A stretch of 64,000 nucleotides of DNA, from positions 35,772,318-35,836,317 of the forward strand of contig CM060175.1 in NCBI GenBank assembly GCA_030549775.1, in the 5' to 3' direction. The translations under genes were made by a program, and so were the position numbers. Source of the DNA: Tamarix chinensis. Its lineage: Eukaryota; Streptophyta; Magnoliopsida; Caryophyllales; Tamaricaceae. Below the pieces are notes generated by a model. The model saw only the letters and a program-made list of their open reading frames with translations. It searched no databases and was not told the origin of the DNA. Positions 55,881 through 64,000 of this stretch are shown piece by piece (position 1 is the stretch's first letter; each line of letters starts with the position of its first letter).

Positions 55881-56216
55881 AAGGATTTATACCTTTAGGA
55901 TCATAAATAGTATAACTAATAGCATCTTGATGCAACTAAAGAACTTCAATAATTTATCAACTTCCTCTTTACTTGATTTAGCATTAACAATAACCGGATT
56001 CTCACCATTAGAGTCCAAGAACTCATACCTGAGTAAGGAAGGAAATAGTTTTAGCTCTAACTTTGATGTAATTTTGTTTTCATAAACATTATCACTTAAC
56101 TTGTTTTTAGCTTCTTTCACTATTTCAGTTCCTTTAGTGTAAGGTGGGCTTTCATCCATCATGGTAGGATATGTAGCTACCTTATTATCATTAACATCAA
56201 TTGTTCCATTTTTCAT
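55880..56216 (-). pseudogene. Athila-like protease-RT linker
   Basis: Open 109 codons on minus. The key block is SKLELKLFPSLLRYEFLDSN then GENPVIVNAKSSKEEVDKLL (about 56,060-55,940), the Athila linker (family: LELK.LP.HL.YAFL....PVI(I/V)...L...(Q)EE.L). It precedes RT, as expected. Confidence 0.8.
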
Positions 56217-56229
56217 TACACATTTCTTA

Positions 56230-56720
56230 AGAGGATATCTTGAAAGATATCTAGTAATGACTTCTCAAACTGCCATGTCAATTTTATGGATCCTAAAATT
56301 TTATAGCAAAAGACAATTTAAAATTCACTTTCTCATCTCTAATATTGAGAGAGAGCTTCCCATTTTTTACATCAATGCCAACCTGATTAGTAGTTAAGAA
56401 AGATCTTCCAAATAAAATGGGAATTTAAGCATCCTCCTTAATTTTAGGAATGTCAAAATCAACTAGAATATAGAACTTACCATCTTAGTTAGGTACATCC
56501 TCTAGTATACTTATTGACTATTTTACTAATCAATCAACCAATTGGAGAGAGATAGTATTAGTCTTTAAGTATCATATTTTCAATTTGTTACAAATTGATA
56601 AAGGCATCAAAATGACATTTTCACCAAGATCACGTAAGGCATGATTAATTAGGATATCAACAATGGTACACAAAATAAAGGATGATCCAGGTTCCTTAAT
56701 CTTAGGAGGCAATTAATTCT
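56230..56720 (-). pseudogene. Athila-like aspartic protease relic
   Basis: On minus: EPGSSFILCTIVDILINHAL then RDLGENVILMPLSICNKL (56,700-56,590), matching the Athila protease (GSF.IPC.IG.......LCDLGASINLMPLS). DLGAS reads DLGEN: catalytic Asp kept. Then DGKFYILVDFDIPKIKEDA (56,490-56,430), IPILFGRSFLTTNQVGIDVK (56,425-56,365) and GKLSLNIRDEKVNF, the remaining family blocks. Confidence 0.85.
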
Positions 56721-56999
56721 TGATGATAGCACTACACTTCTAAATCAAGGATATTGTCTCATACTCTTCTAATGTTCTCTTATTTTTGGCATAATAATGC
56801 ATTTGAGAGATGGCTTCTTCAAATGGTATATTAATATACAATTTCTTCAAGATTTCCAAATACTTCTAAAATTGCATTTCCAAGTTAGACTTTACTTGCA
56901 TTTGAAGAAGGGGTAGGGGATTCTTATAAGGTGTGGGTACAACATACTTATCAACTCTTTCCTCTTGCTTCTCATTATTCTTCTAGTTTTTGGTTCCTC

Positions 57000-57960
57000 A
57001 ATAACATCACCCAAGGCCTGATCATTACCCACCATCTTAGGTCCCCTTATTTTCTTCCCACTTATTAGTGTAATAACATTAACTTGTATTTTAAGATTTG
57101 GTTTGGGTTACCTTAGACACATCCCAGAGGTTCTAGAAGAAAAGATAGTGTGTTGGGATACCTAAGTTATTTTTCTATCTAACATCTTATTGTGTGAAGC
57201 TAGTGAGTCAATTTTAGAAGGTAGATACTTAGTGGCATCATTCATGGCTCTATTTAATGTCTAAACTCAACAATTTGATTTTTGAAATCCTAATTTTTTT
57301 GATCCATCACAAATTATTCAATCAATGTATATAGATTAGATTTTTAGGAAGAAGCATAAGAAGGTCTTTGACATTGAAAATTGGGTGGGGTATAGATCGA
57401 TTGAGGCATAGGATTGATATTTTTAGGCGGATTCTTAGAGGATAGATTAAGATTATTCCTCTACCATAGATTATATGTTTGGAAAAATGGATCCCCTTTT
57501 GGTTAAAAGTTTTTAACATAGATAACATAATCATTTAAAGGTTTATCAAAAGCTGGGGGAGTCCTAATTTGACATTCCATGGGAGAATTTTTGATAATGC
57601 CATAAATTTCACAATTAGAAGAAATATATTCTACTAAATTCATGCTCATCTTATCAAAATTTAAAAATAAACAACCTACGTTAGAATCAATGTGGTCTAA
57701 TGCATCTATGTTATACATCCCGCTCTTTTTAGGTAGAGAGCATTCACTTGACCTTTGAAAGTGATTATGAGCCATGCCTTGAATTAATTGCCTTACATCC
57801 CGCACACCTTTGTTCATTAAAGCCCCTCCAGCATCAAAATCCAAAACAATCCTAGTATTGTAAAGGAGATTATTGTAGAAAGTTTGAACCATTATCCATT
57901 CCTCTAATTGATGATGTTGGCACATCCTCAATAGGTCATTGTACAAATCCCATACATCCT
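57000..57960 (-). pseudogene. Athila-like gag relic
   Basis: Open 147 codons at 57,946-57,503: YNDLLRMCQHHQLEEWIMVQ then TFYNNLLYNTRIVLDFDAGG, ALMNKGVRDVRQLIQGMAHNH. It matches Athila gag (RF..LL..CPHHG......(Q)FY.GL....R..LD...GG.(L/F)......A..LI..M...). The rest to about 57,000 is Pro/Asn-rich linker with frame breaks (57,534-57,322 open). Upstream of 57,960 only a few codons remain before the PBS, so the N-terminal part of gag is deleted. Confidence 0.85.
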
Positions 57961-57987
57961 CACATTCTCGTTATACCTATTATGGTT

Positions 57988-58010
57988 GATCCCATAGGGA
58001 CTTGGTGCTA
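57988..58010 (-). other. Athila-like primer-binding site (tRNA-Asp type, decayed)
   Basis: On minus TAGCACCAAGTCCCTATGGG followed by ATC. The Athila/Tat PBS is TGGCGCCGTTGCCGGGGA, then TC. Spacing and G-rich end fit; several transitions have occurred. It lies 12 bases inside the 5' LTR. Confidence 0.55.
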
Positions 58011-58022
58011 ATTTATGGCATT

Positions 58023-59335
58023 TCAAGATCATGGCCATCTAAACTAGAATAAGTAATAAGATATGGATGATAATGATAATGAAATAAAATGGAAAAAATA
58101 ATAGAAACTACTAAATATGATTTTGGATAATAAAAAATAAGCCTAGGATCGAACTTTAGTTATAATTCCACTATAGATTAATAAATAAATCAATCATATG
58201 TTGGAGTGATCAATATGTTATGAACAATTAACCTAATTTAACCTTTAATCTCTTTCAAGATTTAAAATTCATACTCAATAAAATATAGTGAACTATATTC
58301 ATATTAATAAATCAAACTAAACTTAATAAGAACAATCTAATTCTATTGATTCCCGACAATCACTAATCTACTTTCATTATTTGTGAATTCTCGTTCAACT
58401 GCTAATTTTTAGTATTAATCTTCACCATTAAATTCTTTGATTAATTACCAATCTATATTAAAATTTTTGATCAATAAATTTACCTTAATTTGAAATCTAT
58501 AAATTAAATAACATAAAGCAAACGATTCTGACAACAATCTAATCAATCCATCAATAAATAATGGAATCAAACCTAATTTAATCATATAACAAAATACTTA
58601 TCATGTATAGTTGAAGTCATGAAAGAAATTGAAAATATAGAATATATAATAGCAAAAGAGAAACAATAAAGAATAATAGAGAGACACTATTGATGAGATC
58701 CTTTTAAAATGCTCTAATTCTTCAAGATTTAATATCAGGAGAGAAATCTAATCTAGAGTTCTTTGAATATTAAAGATAGAAGAAGGGATAAAGAAGAGAG
58801 AATAGAATAAATTAGGGAAAAGTGGATAAAAGAGAATATATTAAAAAGAGGTTCCCCCAAACCCTAGGTTGCATCCCTCTAGCATTGCAAAATTATCGAC
58901 ATATTAAAAAAGGTCGGTTACTATGAATCACACAATAGTCCATGTCATAATCTAGTATTGGATATTTTATGGTAAAATGTTCATAATATCTTCATCTAGA
59001 GTCAAAATGAGGTGATATTGGATGTGTTAGATGTATTAGAATAATATATACAACTTTTGTTCATTTCACTTCTCCAAATTTAAATTTCATCTTATTATAA
59101 ACTCTTAATTTTTACAATGAAATGAAATTACACGAAAAATTAACAAGGTGATATCCATGCTATGTTCATACTGCCTCATCTTATCCTTATTTACATCCAT
59201 TGAGTGCACCTACCAAACAAAATGCCAAGGGATTTTGTATCCACGAATCTAACAATATGCAGAGAAAATCAATGGAACCAAGCATATAACAAGCATGAAA
59301 GTCATCCCAAAAGTAGTCTTTTTACAAATTTATCA
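58023..59335 (-). repeat. Athila-like 5' LTR
   Basis: Starts (minus) TGATAAATTTG at 59,335, ends near 58,023. Counterpart of 37,116-38,431, alignable throughout. No coding content. Confidence 0.8.
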
Positions 59336-59700
59336 TCAACATGCATAAATAATTTACTATAGTTAATGATATTATAGAATTTTAATTTATATATTAATAT
59401 GAATAAATTTAACAATCTCTTACATATAGTTCATTATTAGTATACTTAAAAAATAAAGCAAAACATGGTGCAAGAATATACTTCATAAAAATCTTAATAG
59501 GGTATAAAATAACCCTTTAATAATACAATAAAGACCAAACATACTACCCTATAACTCTTAAACATTTAGTAAAAGCATATGGATTACCTATCTTCCTAGC
59601 ATAGAGAGTAAAAAAAAAGAGTGAGATCCTAAAAAAGGCTTACCTATATGCTATTCTCCATCTTTTTAAAATATAATACCCAACTATTTGAAGCTAATGA
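59336..59700. other. Unclassified, possibly continuation of H3
   Basis: AT-rich; no ORF. GGTATAAAATAACCCTTTAA at about 59,499 loosely resembles H2 near 5,710-5,735 (GATAAAAATAACCTTAGGGA). If real, the Athila-like element is inserted in H3 and this is the far side. Confidence 0.3.
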
Positions 59701-60334
59701 TGTAATACTCTACTTTTTGGAATCCCTTTTTGTTGTTGTCTAAGAATTCATTAATACTTTTTTGGCCTTTTCATACCATTAAATGGATACTTTTAATAAA
59801 TAATTCCTCATTTGGATTAAGTAGTTAAATGTAGTGAAATGCTAATGAGTTATAGTAGATTTGTTTTCATTTAAAAAAGGTGGAACCCATAAATCTTCTT
59901 TTTTTTTTGTTTCCTTATTTTCCTTTACTCACGTGGCTGAAAAGTCATGGTAAATGAGAAAAAGAGCACAGCCTAACTCTTTCATCACTATTCTAACAAT
60001 TTTTCTTTTTGAGTTTAGTGTGCTATCTTAGTAGGTTATCCAATTATATGTTTACCTTTAAATGTATCACATATTAATTTTGAGTCTTACTATGTTTCCC
60101 ATTTGAAACTATGATCATATACCTTTTTCATATGCCTTCTATGAATTTCACACACCTTTTGACTTATGTTTAGAGCTTTAATAAAATAATTTTTTTTACT
60201 TGTACATCTATTAGAAATGGTTCTTTAGCATTCTAATGTGGAAGATCATCACCAAATAGTCTTCTATAAACCTTGGATCTTTTTGGTAGGTCTTAAATTG
60301 GTGCAAAGTCTTCAAAAATCTGTAAAATGGTAGA
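59701..60334 (+). repeat. Gypsy-type LTR start L
   Basis: Begins TGTAATACTCTACTTTTTGG, the standard start of the LTRs here. AT-rich body with a T/C-rich segment (59,897-59,930) and GCTGAAAAGTCATGG. It is cut at 60,334 by element M. I found no close copy in the window. Confidence 0.45.
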
Positions 60335-60785
60335 TGTTGATAATAATGTCAACAAGTCCTTTAGAAGGTGGCAACACCTAATCCTAAGATCTAAAGCCTT
60401 CTAAAGAGAAATATTCTATTTCTCAATAGAATACTCTCTACTACTCTCCAATACACTCAACTGAAGAAGGAGAAGAGAAGAAGTAGAACACCTCTCTAGC
60501 GTAGCTCTCTCTTAAATTCATTAATGAACTTTTTCTCATATGTCATTATTATGTCAAAATCAATGAGTACAATAGGTATATATATGCATGCACCCATACA
60601 GACCATTTCATTAAAAATCCCACTAATCATCCCTTATTAATGAAATAAACCTCTATGCATGGTACACTATAAATTTTAAAGGTTACAATGACAATTTACA
60701 AGTATTACAAAGTGAACAATAAAATAACAAAGCTACACAAAATAATAATATAATTCATAAATGTAATCATACACAATTCAACTTT
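60335..60785 (-). repeat. Probable 3' LTR of M
   Basis: Left end TGTTGATAATAATGTCAACA is an imperfect palindrome, giving an LTR end TATCAACA on minus. The right end is placed near 60,785 by a TTCAAC-like sequence only. It contains a TATA box on minus (60,585-60,576) and a CT-rich leader on minus (CTACTTCTTCTCTTCTCC near 60,470-60,490). About 450 bp is a normal size for chromovirus LTRs. Confidence 0.45.
60576..60585 (-). promoter_or_regulatory. TATA box in M LTR
   Basis: On minus GCATGCATATATATACCTAT, about 90 bases upstream of the pyrimidine-rich leader. A plausible core promoter. Confidence 0.45.
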
Positions 60786-61060
60786 GTAGTCTTATTGCCT
60801 TATTTTTCCATGCACTTTAAAATCCTTGTAAACCATTATCATTACCTTATAAATCAAAGATCTTTAATCAAAATGAAATTCATGAACTTCTGTAAACATT
60901 TACATTACTTGCAAAAATTACTTGACAAAATAATAGAAGCATGAGAATTTTCAAGCACAATGGGTTCTATCTCCAAGTATACTAACTCTTCTTGTTCTTC
61001 TTTATTTGAAGAAAAAGGTTGAGAGTGTTCTAAATATTCTCTTGCATCATTCTTCTCTTA
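60786..61060 (-). other. M 3' untranslated region
   Basis: AT-rich, no ORF; between the LTR and the integrase C-terminus. A purine-rich GGAAAAATAAGGC at about 60,801-60,813 (minus) could be the PPT. Confidence 0.35.
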
Positions 61061-62034
61061 TAAAACAGAATTTTCCCTTGAATTAGCATACTATATTAAA
61101 GAGATAAGTCATCAATATTGAAAGTCCTAGATACTTCCCCATAATGTTCAATTAATAAGTTCATACACATTATTTCCATTTTTTCTCAATATTTTAATGG
61201 ACCATCATCTCTTGGCATTATTTTATTCCTTCTTAAGTTTGAAAATATTTCTTTTCTCAAACGTAACCTTATAAAATCTCATAGTTTAAACAATTGTTGA
61301 AATCTTTTTTTGTTTACTTGATCTTGGTTTTTAGCATTAAATTTTTTAATGTTGTCTTTAATGTATTGATGAATTTTTTTAAATAATTTTATTCTTTCCT
61401 TCGAATCATAATTATTTATACCTCCTCTCTTAAATGATAGCATATCAATGTATAGATATGAATTATCACCATAGACAACCTCAAAAGGTCTTGTTTGAGT
61501 TGTACTAGAAGGACTTGCCTTAGATGCAAAATCAGCTTGTGCAAGCTTTATATCCCAATATCTGGTAATTTTATTTACCAACCTATATAGCAAAGTACCT
61601 AGAGCTCTATTAGTCACTTTAGTTTGACCATCCGTCTGCAGATGTGAGAAGTACTAAACAACAACTTAATACCTGGTATATGCCAAAGTATCTTCCAAAA
61701 TTAGCTCAAGAATTTTACATCTCTATCCGATACTATACTTTTGGGAGCTCCATGTATCCTCACTATTTCTTATAAATATAAGCTTGCTACATAATTTGCA
61801 TTATCAGTCTTTTTGAAGGTATAAAATGTGCCATTTGAAAAATCTGTCCACTACCATAAGAATAAAATGTTTACCCTTTTGTGTCCTTGGTAATCCCAAA
61901 ATAAAATCTATGCTAACACTTTCCCACCAATTATCAGGTACTAGTAAAGGAGTATACAAACCGTTATGAAAAATACTTTTACTTTTTTGACATCTTATGC
62001 ATCTTCCTATAATTGTTTGTACTAGTTTTATCAT
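61060..62034 (-). pseudogene. M integrase relic
   Basis: Zinc finger end CIRCQKSK (62,000-61,977, both Cys of CxxC kept). Core: YTPLLVPDNWWESVSIDFIL then GLPRTQKGKHFILMVVDRFF (61,955-61,840): first Asp of the triad kept in SIDFI. The middle is broken. 61,617-61,279: TNRALGTLLYRLV, WDIKLAQADFASKASPSSTT, RPFEVVYGDN, matching NR.LG.LLR.LV...WD..L.QAEFAYN...(S)..SPFEIVYG. C-terminal module 61,275-61,090: LRLRKEIFSNLRRNKIMPRD then DGPLK, a GPY/F-type domain (GDGPFK). Several stops. Confidence 0.85.
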
Positions 62035-62480
62035 CCACGACTAGTAGAAATTTTCTTGTAGTACTTCCATGGTTTTATGAAGTCCAAAATGAATAGCTAT
62101 ACTTTCCTCATATACTTATTTAACAAGTAAACCATGTACACTAGAATGAGGTATACCTAATTTATTTAGTTTAAAGAGATAGTCATCTTGTAGTAAATAA
62201 TAATCAAAACCACCATTCGTTTTGCATATATTATCCATGTCAAAAAAATATTCATCTGTATCATACAGTTCCTTTAACATCTCAAATCTCAATAACTTAG
62301 TATCTAACTTGACTAATGTTTTTGATCTTCGAGAAAAAGCATATCCCACAATATTTTCCTTACCGTCAAAATTCTTGACAGAAAACACAAAGGATTATAA
62401 TAAACTAACCCATTTTACATGCCTTAGAATAATTTTCTTTTATCCATGTTAATAGTTCAAACACTCAAGATCTAAATGCG
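62034..62480 (-). pseudogene. M RNase H C-terminus and integrase zinc-finger region
   Basis: VKNFDGKENIVGYAFSRRSK (62,380-62,321) matches YK.GK.NVVADALSRR. Then RFEMLKELYDTDEYF, DYYLLQDDYLFKLNKLGIPH and SSVHGLLVK, the linker leading into the HHCC zinc finger (family: F..(L)F..(N)LCIP..S.R..L..E). Confidence 0.8.
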
Positions 62481-62599
62481 AAAAAAAAAATTAGCCTTAG
62501 CTAATGACTATATGTTTCTAGACTTCATATAATAGCATATAACTCTTTGTCATATGTGGAATAAGTCAACCACACTCCATTCAATTTCTTACTACAAAA

Positions 62600-63275
62600 T
62601 GCAATATCTTATTTTTCCTGTGACATTACACCTCATATCCCTACCCCACTTACATCACAAATAAATTCAAATAATTTTTCAAAGAGGATTAAAGATAATA
62701 ATGGTGCATTGCATAACTTATTTTTCAAAGTTTGGAAGGACCTAGTTGCATCCTCACTCCAATAATATTCATCATTTTTCATGAGTTGGGTTATCGATGA
62801 GGCAATAGTAGAAAAATCCTTAATGAATCTCCTATAGAAACTTGCCAAACTATGAACATTTATCACTTAATGAATATCCTTAGGTGTTGGTAAATCCATA
62901 AAAGCATCAATTTTAGTGGGATCAACTTTAATGCCTTCTCTACTCAATATTTACCTACAGAAAACTATACTTGATAGCATAATGTCACACTTCTCCATTT
63001 TTCCATAGAGTTTAGTCTCCCTTGGTTTATCAAATGATTTCCTTAGATGAATTAGATGGTCATGTTCACTTCGACTATACACAACTATATATCATCTAAG
63101 TGCACTGAAATGAAACATCGAAGAAAAGGTCTAGGAAGTTGGTGCATTACATAAGCCAAAAGTGATCACCAACAACTCATAAAGACTACATTTAGTTTTA
63201 AATGTAGATTTCCACTAATACTCCTCTATTAACCTCATTTGATTGTATCTGCTTCTCAGATGAATCATAAATAAT
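62600..63275 (-). pseudogene. M reverse transcriptase relic
   Basis: C-terminal: VHSLASFYRRFIKDFSTIAS then SITQLMK, ATRSFQTLKNKLCNAPLLSL, FEKLFEFICDVSGVGI (62,860-62,633), the connection between RT and RNase H (family: LASFYRRFI.NFSTI.AP.T......F.W......FE.LK.KL..APVL..PDF.K.FEV.CDASG.GIG). Upstream, the palm reads with breaks: HLDDI near 63,103-63,087 keeps the Asp pair. It is interrupted at 63,275 by LTR I. Confidence 0.8.
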
Positions 63276-64000
63276 TGTAATACCCCAAAACTATAATTTA
63301 GAAAATTATGAAAAAATAGAGATTTATTAGTGAAATAAATTAAATATATTATTTTAATAAAATAATGGGAGTAATTAAGATAAAGAAAGAATGGATATAA
63401 TAAAGAATTAAATTAGGGAAGATTAGGGTGTTATGCTAATTAAAATAGAATTTAGGAAAAGCTACCCCAAAAATTCTTAATTAATATAAAAAGGAGTTTA
63501 ATTATTAATTTACTAAATTTTTTATTATTTTTAAATATTCAAAAATACCAAAATATCCTAAAAATGTCAACCAGCCTATTTCCTTTTTTATTTTTCCCTT
63601 TTCCCTTCCATTTCCCTTTTTATTCCTTCATTTTCTCCTTTCCCCATTTTCTTTTGCTCTCTTTCCTCACTGGATTGGGCCACACAAAACCCAACTTCCC
63701 CTTCCCTCTCTTCTCTCCCTTACACGACCCAATCCCCCTTTTTCTCCTTCCTCCCTCACTCGCTCTATTCTCCCCCTCATTTTCTTTCTTTTCTTTTCCC
63801 CCCAAGTTAGTCAGCTATCCTTCATCTTCCCCCTTCTCCCTTCCTTGCAGGTCGGCCTGCAACTTTGCTACTGTCCTCCTTCTACCAGTGCACGCCGGTC
63901 CTCCTCTCTTCCCCATCAATGTCCTTCCTATTTCCATCCTAGCCTACCCCTGTCAAGCCTTTCCCCCATGCTCCCTTCCCCTTCCCTTTCTTGTCCCATG
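63276..64000 (+). mobile_element. A-family gypsy LTR I, runs off the right edge
   Basis: Starts TGTAATACCCCAAAAC; its first ~300 bp follow the start of LTR C block by block (AATTAAATAT..TATTTTTAATAAAATAATG, AAATACC.AAAT..CC). Then the pyrimidine-rich tract begins at about 63,575. Inserted in the RT of M; the left target is ATAAT (63,271-63,275). A minus ORF at 63,620-63,805 is a tract artefact. Confidence 0.8.

Larger units (their letters stand above)
37116..59335 (-). mobile_element. Athila-like Ty3/gypsy element with nested gypsy cluster
   Basis: Minus-strand element. 5' LTR is at 58,023-59,335, a decayed tRNA-Asp-type PBS just inside it, then gag, protease, RT, RNase H and the first part of integrase (down to about 53,735). 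At the far end are a 3' untranslated region (38,447-39,711), PPT and 3' LTR (37,116-38,431). The two LTRs are of equal length (1,316 and 1,313 bp) and alignable throughout. Between integrase and 3' UTR sits about 14 kb of other gypsy sequence (J, D, E). I see no TSD (GTGTT versus TCAAC), so a join of two related elements is not excluded. Confidence 0.7.
60335..63275 (-). mobile_element. 3' half of chromovirus-like gypsy element M
   Basis: Minus-strand relic: probable 3' LTR (60,335 to about 60,785), 3' UTR, integrase C-terminus, integrase, RNase H end and RT down to 63,275, where LTR I is inserted. The upstream half is beyond the window. RNase H and integrase wording (ENIVGYAFSRR; CIRCQKSK; LYTPLLVP..WWE..SIDFILGLPR) is typical of CRM/Reina/Galadriel chromoviruses; I cannot choose among them. 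Confidence 0.75.

Noticed and set aside
56161..56397. 78-codon plus-strand ORF
   Set aside because: Shadow of the Athila-like protease and linker on minus.
1..64000. CRISPR arrays, operons, ribosome binding sites, rRNA, tRNA genes
   Set aside because: Nothing resembling them was found; the content is eukaryotic retrotransposon DNA. PBS sequences are tRNA complements, not tRNA genes.

Overview
The window looks like nuclear DNA of a flowering plant with a large, repeat-rich genome. It is AT-rich, full of plant LTR-retrotransposon signatures (tRNA-iMet and tRNA-Asp type primer sites, Ty1/copia, Athila, Tekay/Del-like and other chromovirus domains), and contains no intact host gene, tRNA or rRNA that I can see. 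The coding relics carry many in-frame stops, often TAG or TAA where Gln or Trp is expected, as old methylated transposons decaying by C-to-T change would. I cannot name the species. LAYOUT. (1) Bases 1 to about 23,040 are one large nest. The outermost element is a Ty1/copia (C2) in three pieces: gag and protease at 1-919, integrase to early RT at 7,698-9,447, and the rest of RT, RNase H and 3' LTR at 20,414 to about 23,039. Its first gap is filled by a minus-strand Ty3/gypsy fragment (H, 920-7,697). Its second gap is filled by another copia (C1, 9,448-20,413). The gag of C1 is split by a 3.4-kb gypsy LTR (F, 10,351-17,305), and F is split by a 3.5-kb LTR (A, 11,191-14,713). (2) A solo LTR (C, 23,040-26,930) follows, then about 1.8 kb with nothing recognisable. 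(3) From about 29,140 to 37,115 an H-family LTR (H3) is interrupted twice. The first insert is LTR N (29,203-35,570, perfect TSD), which contains solo LTR B (29,500-32,468, perfect TSD) and a TIR transposon carrying a gene-like first exon (34,204-35,031). The second is a complete 738-bp TRIM (35,735-36,472). (4) From 37,116 to 59,335 lies a minus-strand Athila-like element with two LTRs of about 1.31 kb. Its 3' half is replaced by a gypsy cluster: LTR start J, the 3' half of a Tekay-like element D (minus), and E, a gypsy element on plus lacking its 5' LTR. (5) From 59,701 to 64,000 there is another LTR start (L), the 3' half of a minus-strand chromovirus (M), and a further A-family LTR (I) inserted in M's RT and running off the edge. 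HOW THE PARTS FIT. LTRs A, B, C, D, I and probably J form one family of roughly 3-4 kb LTRs. They begin TGTAATACCC-like, carry a pyrimidine-rich tract near the start and end in GGGTGTTACA-like sequence. Copies A-D also share a GGAGGAGGCATAGGATT-like module followed by GTAAGGAT, and an array of CCAY...ATAGTGG inverted-repeat units. D ties the family to a gypsy integrase. E and F form a second LTR family with clusters of TTGACT/AGTCAA motifs. The most notable items are the gene-fragment-bearing TIR element, the complete TRIM, and the conserved module and hairpin array inside the giant LTRs. Coordinates of old element ends are usually good to a few bases where a TSD is quoted and to tens of bases elsewhere. 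All similarity calls were made by eye.
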